A stretch of DNA of 64,000 nucleotides. It comes from Blasia pusilla. Taxonomy: Eukaryota; Marchantiophyta; Marchantiopsida; Blasiales. Positions 28,350-48,480 of the stretch are shown here, piece after piece. The stretch lies in NCBI GenBank assembly GCA_050084515.1, contig CM114273.1, forward strand, positions 6,572,001 through 6,636,000, in the 5' to 3' direction. Below the pieces are notes generated by a model, which worked only from the letters and a program-made list of their open reading frames with translations, did not search any database and had not been told where the DNA came from. The position numbers and the translations under genes were made by a program. Every line of letters begins with the position of its first letter. Positions within the stretch are counted from its first letter, which is position 1.

Positions 28350-29440
28350 ATCCCTCGACGTTCATGTTGTATGCCTTTGTTTTCTGCCATGGATTTGGCA
28401 ACAGTGAGACTGGGACCTTATGAGGCGTTCCACTTCGTTGCTACATTATATGTGAGTTATTGTGTTGGTGGCTCAAGTGCAGTTTAGTCATAGTGGAAGT
28501 GATGTCTAATGGTGGTGAATCAAGTGTGGTATCATTGATGTTAGTGGAATCGAACGGCAAGTGGCAAGGAGCAATAGCTCGGATGGAAGTGTTTCCCACA
28601 ATGCAAAAAATTAACTATGGGTTGGCTACCCTTGGTTTTGTTCTATTGGATATCACCACATGTGTGATTGGTTTTGTTGGAACTTTTGGTATAGGCGAGA
28701 GCGTGTGCTCTTAAATTTTGGAACATAACCCTTGATGTTAGCTAGGTTGGGTTGTAATCTTGGGGTTGGGATTGCCGAAGTCCTATTTGGGAGAGGTTCC
28801 AATTTTAGATTCATGTGGTGCTTGGTGATTCTAGATCTAGGGTTTGGTGCTGTAATTTATGACATGGTAGGAGTTGATGGTGAGGGTGATATCAAAGCAC
28901 CCTATGGATAGTTCAATGGTAAGGGCTTAGGCGACATCAATCAGTGTTGAGTTATTTGATATATTGGTTGTTGATGTGGTGTTATATCCACAGGGTTCAT
29001 GTTGGATTATTTGGAGCAATTGGCCTCCTATCGGCCGGATTGGAAGTCAAGAGGTGGTTGTGATAGTCATTCCTCAATGAGCATGATTGGTTGTAGCAGT
29101 AATAAGCAGTGGGCCACAATGGAAATTGTCGCAACATACTCTTCAATGGTAAGTGACATCAATGAGCTCTCGGAGGACCAACCAATGGTCGATAATGCGT
29201 CAAGTGGTGAGAATCTTGTTGGGTAGCAGATGGCGGTTGACATGATATCATGTGTGGATTGGGTCTAATGGTGGGCCCATGTGAGTGATTGCAATATAGT
29301 GTGGAGTGATATGTACACTAAGCTTGCATTGATGCCTTCAAGGGGAGGCATGACAAGGTTTTGGACATTCCATTGACATTGGCATCCTTTGATGTGTGGG
29401 AGTCTTCACTGGGTGTTCATGAGATGGATACAAGCAAGAT
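28350..29440 (+). pseudogene. Gypsy remnant E: gag-protease linker to methyltransferase start
   Basis: Bases from GTTGTATGCC (28358) align to the linker of copy A near 500. Residues FVLLDI match PGVVLLDN, and LDYLEQLASYRPDW (near 29002) matches the protease-end phrase LDY-EESASYRRGW of A. WATMEIVATYSSMV matches REMATLVAFSSAI before the methyltransferase. The piece stops at the LTR starting at 29441. It is much more diverged than copies A and B. Confidence 0.65.
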
Positions 29441-30488
29441 TTTCGTGACCCTCATAACCAGAAAAACACCAAACATGCGCCAAGCAGAACATCAGAACTC
29501 TGGTGGACTCACGCTACGATGATCGCGCTTTGGAGAGGCTTTTGGAAAGGTGCATGCTCAGATATTGGCCAAAAACAACTGTGAGAGCAATCGGGTTGAG
29601 GTCCAATCTAAGGGGGCCGGTTATCTTTCCCTAAGGTTAGGGGGACCCCGGTGGTCCCCAGAAGTACTAGTAAGGGGGAGTCTCTCCAAGGAGTCTTGGA
29701 ACACGAACTCCACTTTGAGCGCCAAATGGCGTCTCAAGAGTACGGGATGGAACAGGAGTTTGGCGCAAGTATGCATGAGGACAAAGTCCATGTCCGTGGA
29801 TATGTCGATATCCGTGGACTTATGTCTGTCCTATGGAAGGAATTCTCTATATGGGCCCCACCTTTCCCTTCTTTCTCATTGCCCTTACTTGCCTTCGTGT
29901 TCCATATTCCCCCATTTCTTCCTCCCTCCACCTCCCCTCATCCTTGCCTTGCCTTCCATCATGAAATATAAGTATGGGTCCCACCTCTTGGAACTCATGT
30001 CCGTGGACATGTCCAAACTTGTCCGTACATGTCTGTCCTAAGGAAGGACTTGTCCATTTTTATGCAAGCATGGTTTGTCGTTGGAACTCGAAACCCAAAC
30101 GTGATCCAAAGAGAAGCCGTGACTTCGTAAGCCACACTTGGATTCCAACCCGCAATTCATGTTTGTGACTCGCAGCTAGGGACTCATCGGATGTCCATTG
30201 GACAGTTGGAGCCGCTAGGCACGAAACGTCATTTGAGGTTTCTGAATCGATCAGATAGTCTGTCCCAAGTCCTTCGAGACTTGCCTATGTTGTAAACCGT
30301 GAAACTAGAAAGGTTGAGCTTGATGAGAGGCCGAGTCGAGGACTCGGCAAGTTAGAACCGCTGATTGATCCAGACCCGACTAATGTGAGTGCATGTTTGG
30401 ATGTAGATCGGGGTTGAGAACGTGACCTACTGAACGCACGCATCCGCAACAACAAAGATTAATGTTCAAGGAGAGTAGGCGCACGACA
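29441..30488 (+). repeat. 1-kb LTR family, copy F1
   Basis: Begins TTTCGTGACCCTCATAACC and ends GTAGGCGCACGACA. It aligns throughout with 54395-55409 and with the reverse complement of 52405-53436, for example the CTTACTAGTACTTCTGGG region and AACTCCACTTTGAGCG. No clear target-site duplication is visible. It interrupts gypsy remnant E. Confidence 0.85.
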
Positions 30489-31817
30489 CGATGTCCTAAG
30501 GGATGGAAATGTTGTCACTAGAGATGTAAGTCTTGCAACTAGTTGGTGTAGAGGAAGGTGAGACATAGAGATTGAGCTAGCCTCCATTGATGATATGTGT
30601 CCACATGTCAACTTTGGGAGCTTTCTTAGAACCTCCTTGGAGGTTACTTGGAGGTTCTTGGTTTGCTACAAATATATCGTGCAAGTTAGGTGAGATATGT
30701 GCACAAGTGACCTTCTTGGATCCTTGGAGCACTTAAGAAGGTTATACCCCAAGGGAAGGCTTGAAGAGGCTCTTCACTACTACATATGCTTTTACCTTTC
30801 CAGTCTTAAGAGGCGCAACTTTGGGAGTTTTAAGAGGCACAACTCTGCAAGTTCCCAACTTGCATGATAGAGAATTTGACTTGCACTTTGCAACTCTAAC
30901 ACCGCTCCAAAGTTTCATTTTTTTATAGTCGCAAGAAAATTGCAAGAAAATTATAACACAATCACAAAGACTTGCAAAATTCCACTTGTCAACCGCGAGG
31001 AACTCATAATTGGCTCACAATTGACTTTCCAGTTTACGTAGTGGCCAATAAGTTGCAAAATTTGACTGATAACTTACTTTCAATTCTCTTAAAAAATAGT
31101 CGTACAATTGTGAGTTCAAGTACTTGAAAGATTATGAGTCTAAGTAGAAGTTTATGACTCGTAGAGTAATGGAAAAATCATGGTTTTCTACACTAGCAAA
31201 CTAGTTATTTTTTGCACATTTTTTTCCTTAGTTTGGAGCCATTTTGGATCTATGAATAATATGACTTTTTCCAATTTTTCTTAGGGATGACTTTGATCAT
31301 TTTTTTTCTCCATCATTTCTTATGGTTTAGAATGAATAATTTTGGGGGGAAAATCGTTACAAACTTAATTCATCTACATATCCTCTAGCATAAAAGTATT
31401 CTCAAAAAAATCTCAAGACGTAGCTCTACTAAGGAAATAGACTTGTTGCAAAGTGAGAGAGGAGACTTGCAAAGCTAGGAGGAAAAACAAAAAATGAAGT
31501 GGTTTGAAAGCGAAAGGGAAATTTATCGCCGAGATTATAGTTCTACATCTCAAAAACAACTATATGGGGGTCTAAAGACTCAAAAATGACAAGAAAATTA
31601 TGAGTCACAAGACTTGAAAATAAGACGCAACTTGCAAGTCTCCTGCGACTTGAATGCGGTCCTGTAACTCGTACCTTACAAATCAATTGCAAGTTAAATG
31701 CAAAAGACCGCGATCAGAAAAGCAAAATGGCATTATGATGATATACATATAGATGTGATATATTTTTCATCTATGTTATGTTGATATTATGTTAGTGTCC
31801 ATTATAAGCAAGAGTCC
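30489..31817. other. No gene recognised
   Basis: A/T-rich, with many small degenerate repeats around the words TTGCAAGT and CAACTTGCAA. No coding region or element terminus is supported. Confidence 0.4.
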
Positions 31818-33146
31818 TTGACAATGGAGCTGCATAAGGACCCGAAATCATTTTGGAGACGGTTAGTAGTACGGTCTTCAAAACCTACTCTTGATCCCAA
31901 GTCTTTCATATATTTTGCCGAAAAGCTCTATTTCTTCCCCGACGCTACATCTATGTCATGTTGTGAAGGAATACTTGGCTTATTCTCTGAAGAAGAGGCG
32001 ATGACTCAACTAAGAAGATTAGCAAATGATAAATGTGAGGATTTGGATGGTCTTTCTATTAAACTTTTCAAGTGTGGAGGAGATTGTATTGGACCGATCC
32101 TCACCAAAATATTGGGTGATGCTGCTATCTATGGTTTTTCTTCAACTTGGTCGCTACAGGAGATTGTTCCTATTCACAAATCAGGAAGGAAGGACTTGGT
32201 GACAAACTATCGTACTATCATGGTGGGTAGTGTTTTTGCCAAGTTGTTTGGGAAATTGGTGGAGTCAAAGTTGAGCACATGGACAAAGTCTTTCCAAATG
32301 AGAGCACGGGTCCAAAGTGGTTTTCGCCCAACATACAACACCATCGACCATATCTTGGCCTTGCGTGTTTTATGGGAGAAATCTAAGGGCAATGGAAAAG
32401 CTTTGTTTTGCGGCTTCATCGATTTCAAGAAAGCTTTTGATACTGTATCTCGTAAGCTCTTATGAGAAAGGTTGCAAGCCATTGGAGTACCACCAAATCT
32501 CCTAGCAGCCGTGGCCACGTTATACCATTCCGTTGGGGCCAAGATCAAAGGTTCACAAACGCAAGAGATCTTGAGTACAATCGGAATCCTTCAAAGTTGC
32601 CCTCTCTCCCCTATTCTTTTTGGAGTTTTCATAGATGATATCGAAAAGTGGTTCGAGGAATGTGATAGTAAAGGTGTCAAGCTAAGGGACCTTGTCATCA
32701 AAGATCTATTGTATGTAGATGATATCATATTACTAGCACGTGATAGCATTAGTTTACAAAAACACCTCGACACTTTGGCAAGGTTTTGTACCCAGAATCA
32801 TATGTACGTTAATATGGTGAAGTCTAAAGTCATTATAGTGGATACTAGATCCAAGTTCTCGTTCTTTTACAAAGGTCTACAATTAGAACAAATGAAGAGT
32901 TACAAATATCTAGGCATCGATTTCTCTCATGACTATAGTTGGGCACTTTGCGTGCAAAAGAGAATAGAAGCTCGTTACAAAGTTCTATATTCATTTTTAG
33001 ACCGGTGTAGAAGAGTTTATCTTGTGTCTTGGAGTGTTAGAAAATTCTTATTTAGGAACTTAGTATTGCCGGTGGTCTTATATGGGACCCAAGTTTGGGG
33101 CCCTAGTTGTAAGAAGACAGGTTGGGAGCGCGTGGAGAGGGTGTAA
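31818..33146 (+). pseudogene. LINE reverse transcriptase domain
   Basis: About 440 residues in one frame with a single internal TGA at 32463-32465, in a KLL-stop-ERLQ context where Trp is usual. Motif C is YVDD rather than the more common YADD. The thumb (KSYKYLGIDFS) and the LPVVLYGTQVWGP phrase typical of plant LINE proteins follow. It would prime reverse transcription on nicked target DNA. Confidence 0.9.
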
Positions 33147-33960
33147 AAGATCTTTCTACAAGAAGAATTGGGTGTAAAAAACCAAACTCCATATGCTATT
33201 CTTCTTGCGGAAACAGGTTTTTCTTCCTCTAGAGGCTTAAGCTCTTTACTTGACCATCACTTACATCGCAAGGGTGAGATCTCTTGATATTTCTCGCCTC
33301 CCTCATCAAGCTTTGCGAGCCACACGTTCCATAGGGTGGATGGCGGATGTGGTGACTTGGTCTTCAAAGTGGAATGTGGCGGAACGCGATTGGGACTTGA
33401 AACCGATGGCACTCTGCAAGCATCTACACAAGTAATTTCTCAACATTATTTGGAGCAACCCGGACACCAAAATAGAGTTTTCTCAATTTCATGTTAATCT
33501 TATGTTTGTATATTGTGAACAAGGATACCTACTTGCGGGGATCTCCACGTTCTTACGTCATATTATTACACGACATAGAACTGGGTCTCATATGCTAGGA
33601 ATTGAGGAAGGCCGATAGTTTAATATTGATAGAAGTGAACAAATTTGTAGGTTATATGACGGAGAAAATATTGAGAATGAAAATTATGTGCTTATTACAT
33701 GTCCAAAGTATGAAGAGATTAGACTAACTCATAAAATAAATGTGGAGAATTTCTATTCTTTACTGTAATTAATACCTTATGATTTAGGTTATTATATTAG
33801 GCACGTCATTATTCATCGTTCAAGTGTTTTAGGTTATAACTAGAAAAAATCTTTTAAAAAAAATTTGGGTCAGTGAATGAATAACTTATAATGTGTTTTC
33901 AATCTTTTGATCCTTTGGGTCCCACGGGCTTTGATCTATTTACCATTTATCATATATGCA
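31818..33960 (+). mobile_element. LINE (non-LTR retrotransposon), 5'-truncated
   Basis: The frame encodes a LINE reverse transcriptase. Landmarks are VPIHKSGRKDLVTNYR (fingers), GFIDFKKAFDTVSR (motif A), QSCPLSPILFGVFIDD (motif B) and LLYVDDIILLA (motif C). It is broken by TGA at 32463 (probably from TGG), TAA at 33144 and a frameshift near 33245. Its C-terminal zinc domain is decayed but aligns with 51495-51998. After the ORF comes a 3' UTR containing CCTTTGGGTCCCACGGGC and the tail TTTACCATTTATCA. Endonuclease and ORF1 are absent. Confidence 0.9.
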
Positions 33961-33987
33961 TGCCAATAATATATCTGTGTAACAATA

Positions 33988-34360
33988 TGCATATCGTGAC
34001 CTTCATAACATACATTAGAAAAACGCCAAACGGAATAGTAGAATTTTAGTGAACTCGCGTTCCGATGATTGCACTTTAAAAAATTCTCTTAGAAATGCGC
34101 AATAAAATTTGTGTGTTTCATGCTTGTGGTCACGATGCAAAAACCTAAACCAAACGTGGACCAAAATTTAGGGAGTTGAATTTAGGAAGGATGTTCGCCA
34201 AAGATGAGAACCAAATTTTAAACATGGCAAGCGTTTGATCCCGATATGTAAAATGGCATCAGAAAACTTATCCAAAGAGATTAAACACACCAAACATTTC
34301 AAAGACCACACTTACTTGTAACTAAACGTCATATTATTGAGATATTTTTAAAAAGCATTT
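33988..34360 (+). repeat. 1-kb LTR family, truncated copy F4
   Basis: ATCGTGACCTTCATAACATAC and following bases align to the first third of F1 and F3 (AAACGCCAAACGGAA, GTGGTCACGA). Homology fades after about 34360. It begins just downstream of the LINE tail. Confidence 0.65.
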
Positions 34361-35300
34361 GTTTCAATGGCATTTTTCCCCTAAAGAGGAAACTCTTTTG
34401 TAATTTTACTAAATAATATTTACTTACCAATAAAGATCAAAGTTTTAAAAATGACATAATTGTTAATACCTTCCCCATTTTTGTGGAGTAAGAGTTTTAA
34501 GCAAACTTAATAAATTTGATAGGTGTCAACCATTTCACTAGATACCTAGGCTACCGCTCTTAGGAAAGGAAATATATGATAAAAGGGGATAGAGCGTGAA
34601 AGCAATTAGAAAGCTCATTTGGAAACTAAACGCCATGAATGTCTTCACGCGAAAGGAGATCCACATTAATTCCGTGAAGCTGGAGACCACGCCATTAGTA
34701 GATCACAGAAATTTCCTCCATTCGTTATCAACAAGCACATTAAATATTTGATGACTTAGCTGTGATGAACTAATGTTGCCGTTAAATTCTCTATGCCTCA
34801 GATCTAAACTCATCCACAAATGCTCGATTGGCCGACCAGTTTAACTTGGCGTAGATAATTCAGGATTGGCTTAATTACTGAGATAGATGCCGAAGGTCAC
34901 CTCCACGAAAGCTGGCAAGCTAGACGATGTTGCCTACCGACTTCAAATGGGTTACCATAGTTTACCTTGCCGCCACCCAGGCTGGCAAGCTAGACGATGT
35001 TACCTACCGACTTCAAATGGGTTACCACAGTTTACCTTGCCGCCACCATTTATTTCTACTTCAAAAGTGGCTACAGTCTCCGTTAGTAAACCTGATTGAC
35101 TAAGGGTGCGTACTTTTTCTACACCAGACGCATTGTCGAGTACTTCTACACTTGGTCTCATTGTCGTGTGGGAGTTCTTCCTGTTCCACTATGTCTGCAC
35201 ACCTTACCAAGTTTGAATGTGAGAAATAATACACTACACTGGAAGTGGAAGCCAGGAAATAAAAGAGAAGAAAACGCTCAATGAACCAGCGTCTTAGAAA
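34361..35300. other. No gene recognised; A/T-rich
   Basis: Contains the 70-bp tandem duplication listed separately. Otherwise no coding region or RNA gene is supported. Confidence 0.4.
34911..35050. repeat. 70-bp tandem duplication
   Basis: Two head-to-tail copies starting GCTGGCAAGCTAGACGATGT (34911-34980, 34981-35050) differ at only a few positions, so the duplication is recent. Confidence 0.95.
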
Positions 35301-38300
35301 ACATGAAGCACAGATGTAGGTTTACTTTTCCATGACAGACAAGAATTGTTGAGATTTTCCGTCCAGGTACCCCCCCAGGGCACCTGGAAGGAAAACTCCA
35401 AATAAAATAGCTCAAAGTCTACTCGAGTACTGGAACACCACAATCACCCTGTCTTGGAGAAAATTATTACGTGACCCCTAGTTGTCAACCTCACAACAGT
35501 GGCTTTGGAGACTCGCTTAAGAGGGGCTGCTAACATAGTCTTTGCCACCAAATTGAACCACAAAGATATGTATGCCTTCTTGCTATCTGCCAAAAGTGTA
35601 TACTCATATACCATAGTAGGCCAAAATGTGCTGAAAAGCTTTGAAATAGACCTCATGGATTACACTCTTCCTTCCCCACTCCATTCAAAACCTCTACAAT
35701 CTGACTATCATTGGGATGAGTAAATGAAACCTACAAACCTACATCTCAAACCAGACTCTCAGAAGTAAATTCATTCCCATAAACAACATTCACTCTAGAT
35801 CCACCAACTGAAGTCCACAAGCATGTTCCCATACTGTATGCCACAAGAATGCATTCTAACCATAACAACCCATTAAGCTCACCACCCTGTTGGCAGTCTT
35901 CGCATCATCTTGAGAAACACGGTTTTGGACAAGCTGGGCCATTGTAAGGTCCCATCTCTGGGTGCACTAATGCATATAGGTATCTCCACATCAGCATCAG
36001 AGAATGAATCCAAGATAACCAAGGTTCTCAAACCACTGCAAGTTATTAGTTATTCAAGGCATAAAACCAAACTTCCAAGAGTGAGTACACAGCTCCATGC
36101 AGACTATAGTGCAAGGAAACATTCTCATTATGTGCTGGTCTATCCAGACCATCCGGATCATCCTACTCATACCGAAGGCTAGTTCTTGCTGTCTATCTAC
36201 CTGACCCAGACACTGGTCCTAAACCCTAAACCCCTTGCCTCACATTCTCACTATCCCTGTAACAGATCTCCTTCCCCCATCTGTCAGCGTCAAGAAAATA
36301 TTCACCTTCTCAATTTTACCTGAAGAACGAGCTCAATTGAGAAGTGATACAATGGTTGCTCTATCCAGACCATCCCGACCATCCTACTCATACCGAAATG
36401 CTAGTTCTTGCTGTCTATCTACGTGACCCAAACACTGGTCCTCCCCTCGCCTCACATTCTCACTATCCCTCTAACAGATCTCCTTCCTCCATCTGTCAGC
36501 GTCAAGAAAATATTCACCTTCTCAATTTTACCTGAAGAACGAGCTCAATCGAGCAGTGATACAGTGGTTGCGCCTCTCCGACCGCTCCAAGCAAGGCAAG
36601 AGGCAAGACACAAGCAAAAACACACATACAGAAGTGCTGGGCAGTTTCCATTCCCCTAATTCTCAGATGGCTGAAAAACTGTCAATTGGATATAATTATG
36701 CACAACTTAGATCCCCAAGGCTACCACACACTGTCCACTATCACAGAACTGCAGACAATATCCAGGTAAATTGAAACAGTTTACACCCAAGGAAACAGGA
36801 GATTTACAGTCTGCTGCTCACACTGAATGAGACCATGGTGTAGGTACTGCAGCACATTCACAGAAAAGATGGAAAGAGCACACACAGGCATTAACCATAG
36901 ATAGGAGTGCCAACTGTAAGTTCTGTAGAACTTCAGCGTTCAAAACACAAGTTCAAGAAGACATGCAACTGAACGAAAAAGTGCTCTTGCTCAATATCAT
37001 TAGGAATGAACCAATATCGCATACACAGATACAACATGCCCATACTTGTATATTTGTCTTGTACTGGACATGCACTTCAGGTAGGCTGTTCTCCATTGTT
37101 ACTACAGGCCCCAAGTATCTCGATGAATGGGCTTCCACATACCAAGGGAACTAACTCAAAGGAATCCACCTGAGAAATCTCGAGGTCGTTTTTGCTACTC
37201 AGTGATCTCAAGCTTTGGGATCAATGCTTTCCTCCCAATAGAGGCAAAGCACATCAGCCAGATATCCAAACTGACTCCGACATGTTGGAACTCTTGATGT
37301 GTATTGGTATCAGAGTTTTTTGTGGTGGCTTCCTGGAATTGTTCATTGACACATACCTTGGTTGGTATTGCAGCTGGTCCAAACTGGTGGGCAGATGGTG
37401 TGCAAAGCATCCAACTTGCCAAGTGACCCACTTTCGCACCACCCTATGTCGCACAAGAGAAAAAAAAACCAGACCGCGGTTCATCATTTCTAAGCCAGGA
37501 GGGCCAAGCTCAGGAACACATCATGCACATCTCTTAATTGCACAAACTCAGCACGGATGAGAGGCCAGCAGCTGAATTTCTCATCTACTGGCTATGTCAA
37601 CCACTGGCCACCTGTGGTATTCCCCATAGTAGTCTGACCTACCAGTCTCAGGCTAGAAATACACAGAGGAGTTTGTGAAAACCATTTCAGCCTCACTTCA
37701 TGCATTTTGCTCAGAGAGATGCTCCTACCCTCAAATTCTAAACTCTCTAGCAATTAACAGGCTGAAACTTCATTGACTGAAAATTATACGATCTTGTCTT
37801 TTGCTGCATCCATGAAAAAATCTTCAAGATCTGGAAATAGATATATAATTCTGTTTGATACTCGGGATGTGCACATGAAAAGTAGCTACAACATCACCAA
37901 AAAGAGACTCCTCAGCCATGACATCAAATTCCTGAGAAAGAATCCAAACGAAAGAAGAAACTTCCATTTGCGCATAGAGTACACTTGTGCTCCGAGGAGC
38001 ACATTACAGGAATGAAAGTGATTTCGAGTCTTTTGGCTTACTTGAAACTACTCAAAAAGACATTGAATGCAGAGGTTTGCTTCTTAAGGACAGTAATACT
38101 CGGCATGACATCTATAACCATAAAAAATTTGAAATCTTTAACATAATCCATCAATGACAGTCATTTGACATCACTGGCAGACCTGAAATGTACATGGAAT
38201 ATCACCACCTTCCTAACACTGCAAGGTCGTGCAATGTAGAAACCAGCCAATACAAAACTAATTCTCTGTAAGGGTTTGGGGTAAAGAGATGAAGGAGCTT

Positions 38301-39133
38301 TTCTGCAACAAGCTATCGGACACATTCTGGAGACTGACAAGGTGGGATGGCGTGGAGGCAGAGATTGAATTGGTCATTGAATAGTTTGATGATCAGGAAG
38401 ATGCTTGGCCAGACAGTAGACACTTTGAAGTTGACCTCGCCAGGCATGGGAATAAGGAAGAAAGAAGCCACCGGCCTGCTACACTGTACTGTCTTGCTTA
38501 CTTGGGGCTTGAGGATGATATGATCTACCCTCCTCTTTTACTCCCTCTTCTGTGATCATATTATCAACACAACTCAAAATTCAGATATGTAACCAGAGAT
38601 GGGGGTGGGTAGGCTAATTGACCAAACCAGAAACAGTGGTCAGCTCCCTTGGACCATGCTCAGCTCACTCTTTTGATGTCCTGGAGGAACTAGGGTTTCT
38701 GCCAGAGATCCCACCATACATATCACGACCACCCTGCACAAATAGGGGGGCCAAATATGAGCATTTTGTAATACTGAAATGAGTTGTAGGGTGATAGACA
38801 ACCAGAACTAGGTAAGGTACGGCAAAGTTACACCTACATGCCATCCAGACCATCCATGCCCTAGAGCAAACACCTTAAACAACCTCACTCAGAGTACCAA
38901 GTGGCATATTAATCCTGACCAAAAAATATATCTGTAGTACCCATGCATGATACCCATGACATCCAACTTCTGGTTGTACAAAATATGACATCCAGCTCTG
39001 ACTAGCACTAAAGTTCATACTACTACCATGCACTTCGCATCACTTTATACTTGAGACAAAACTGTATCCCCCTCAAAATATGACATTCAAGTCCTTTGCA
39101 AGGACAGAATAAAATTTCCTCAGGATGGGTAAT
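35301..39133. other. No gene recognised; downstream flank of the CK1 kinase gene
   Basis: Balanced, intron-like composition with only short open stretches. It lies 3' of the kinase stop codon (minus strand), so its right end holds the kinase 3' UTR. A tandem repeat occupies 36140-36570. I found no further exon that extends the kinase and no independent coding region. Confidence 0.4.
36140..36570. repeat. Two-copy tandem repeat (~215 bp) with telomere-like heptamers in one copy
   Basis: Unit 1 (36140-36360) and unit 2 (36361-36570) both start CTATCCAGACCATCC and share TCAAGAAAATATTCACC. Unit 1 is longer because it holds CTAAACCCTAAACCCC near 36219-36235, two plant telomere heptamers, where unit 2 has CTCCCC. 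Confidence 0.9.
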
Positions 39134-47366
<8,233 letters not shown>

Positions 47367-48480
47367 CGCAAGGGGGTCGACCACTTGGTGCAGACACCAG
47401 TTTTTGTTCCGACACTGCAGTTTGATGAGTTGTATATCAAGTTCAGCGACGCCTTAACAAAGCCTGAAGATAGTCAGTCGGCTACCATGTGATTTAGATT
47501 TGTTGGTCTTACCCTGTTCCTGAGTTTGAACCTGCTAGGCGCCAAGATCTAAATCGCCCTCCCAAAGTAGCTGCCTGTCCTAGCCCTAGAACGCCGACAC
47601 CCTCCCCAGTCGCGAATCGAACACTCGCAAAATCACATCACTTTGCGTTCGAAATATCCGAGTCTCGCCAGGATAGACTTCCCAAATGCCCTCGAAATCA
47701 CGACACCCCAGAGTCTCGTTCGCACGAGATTTGCGGCACCATCAAATGTTGACAGCGGTCTAACGTTGGTTTCCTACTTCATTCTTGTGTACTTCGACCT
47801 CCTAAAAGGGTTGTAGGGGAGAGATAAGAACGAGAGATTAGACGATAACAGTAGCAGGAGGCTGTAAAGACGTCAAAGGTATTCGTCACAACGCTGCTTG
47901 GCTCGTGCGCGGCGCCGAAGGCCGGAACCCCAACAGAAGTCGTCTAGAGCCACCGATCTGTCCAGGCAGCTTGTGAGCATCACTATCAAGGTCCGACCTG
48001 CTGCAAGATCTCATCTCCACTCTCTATCTTGCTCACTAGGCTTAAAACGCCCGCAGGCGCAACCAAAGCGTGTACTCCGTTCCCTTCTAACTTCTCTCGT
48101 CCGCCTCTCGTCGCGTCGTCCTTCCGATGTATCAATCTTCTCTTCCTCCTAGCCTATACGAAAACATCCGCCTACCCGTCTACCTTACTTGGATGCGTGC
48201 GTGCATGCCCGCCCCGCGGTGCCAATGTAGAAAGAGCAGAGCGAAGCAAAGCGGCAGCAGCCAGCCCCGTGCTGTTGCGTTTGAGGTCGGTCGACGAACG
48301 TGCGAGAGGCCGAAGACGCACAACAACGAGCTCGTCAAAACGCGCCACGCAAGGAGTGCTGAGGGCCGAGCAGCCCAGAAGGAGAGCAGGAGGCAGGGAG
48401 GGAGGGAGGGAGGGAGAGAGGGGAGGGCAGCGAAGGAGGAGAAGGCAGACGGAGGAGGTCTGAAAGGTGGTCCCCGAAAC
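47367..48480 (-). promoter_or_regulatory. 5' UTR and probable promoter of the CK1 kinase gene
   Basis: Upstream of the ATG, minus-strand signals CTGCAG (acceptor, exon resuming at 47414) and GTAAGA (donor at 47512) suggest a 98-base 5' UTR intron. Farther up, (CCCT)n on the minus strand at about 48395-48416 resembles the CT-rich tracts common near plant transcription starts. The start site itself is not determinable by eye. Confidence 0.45.
48395..48416. repeat. (GGGA)n microsatellite
   Basis: Five consecutive GGGA units in a purine-rich 60-base stretch. Four or more G-triplets with single A spacers could fold as a G-quadruplex on the plus strand. Confidence 0.9.

Noticed and set aside
29550-30041. 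Overlapping ORFs in 29.5-30.2 kb
   Set aside because: The sequence is the 1-kb LTR repeated at 52.4 and 54.4 kb, where the frames are not conserved.
48029-48463. Arg/Glu-rich open stretches near the (GGGA)n tract
   Set aside because: Composition is driven by the purine microsatellite; the region is better explained as 5' UTR/promoter of the kinase gene.
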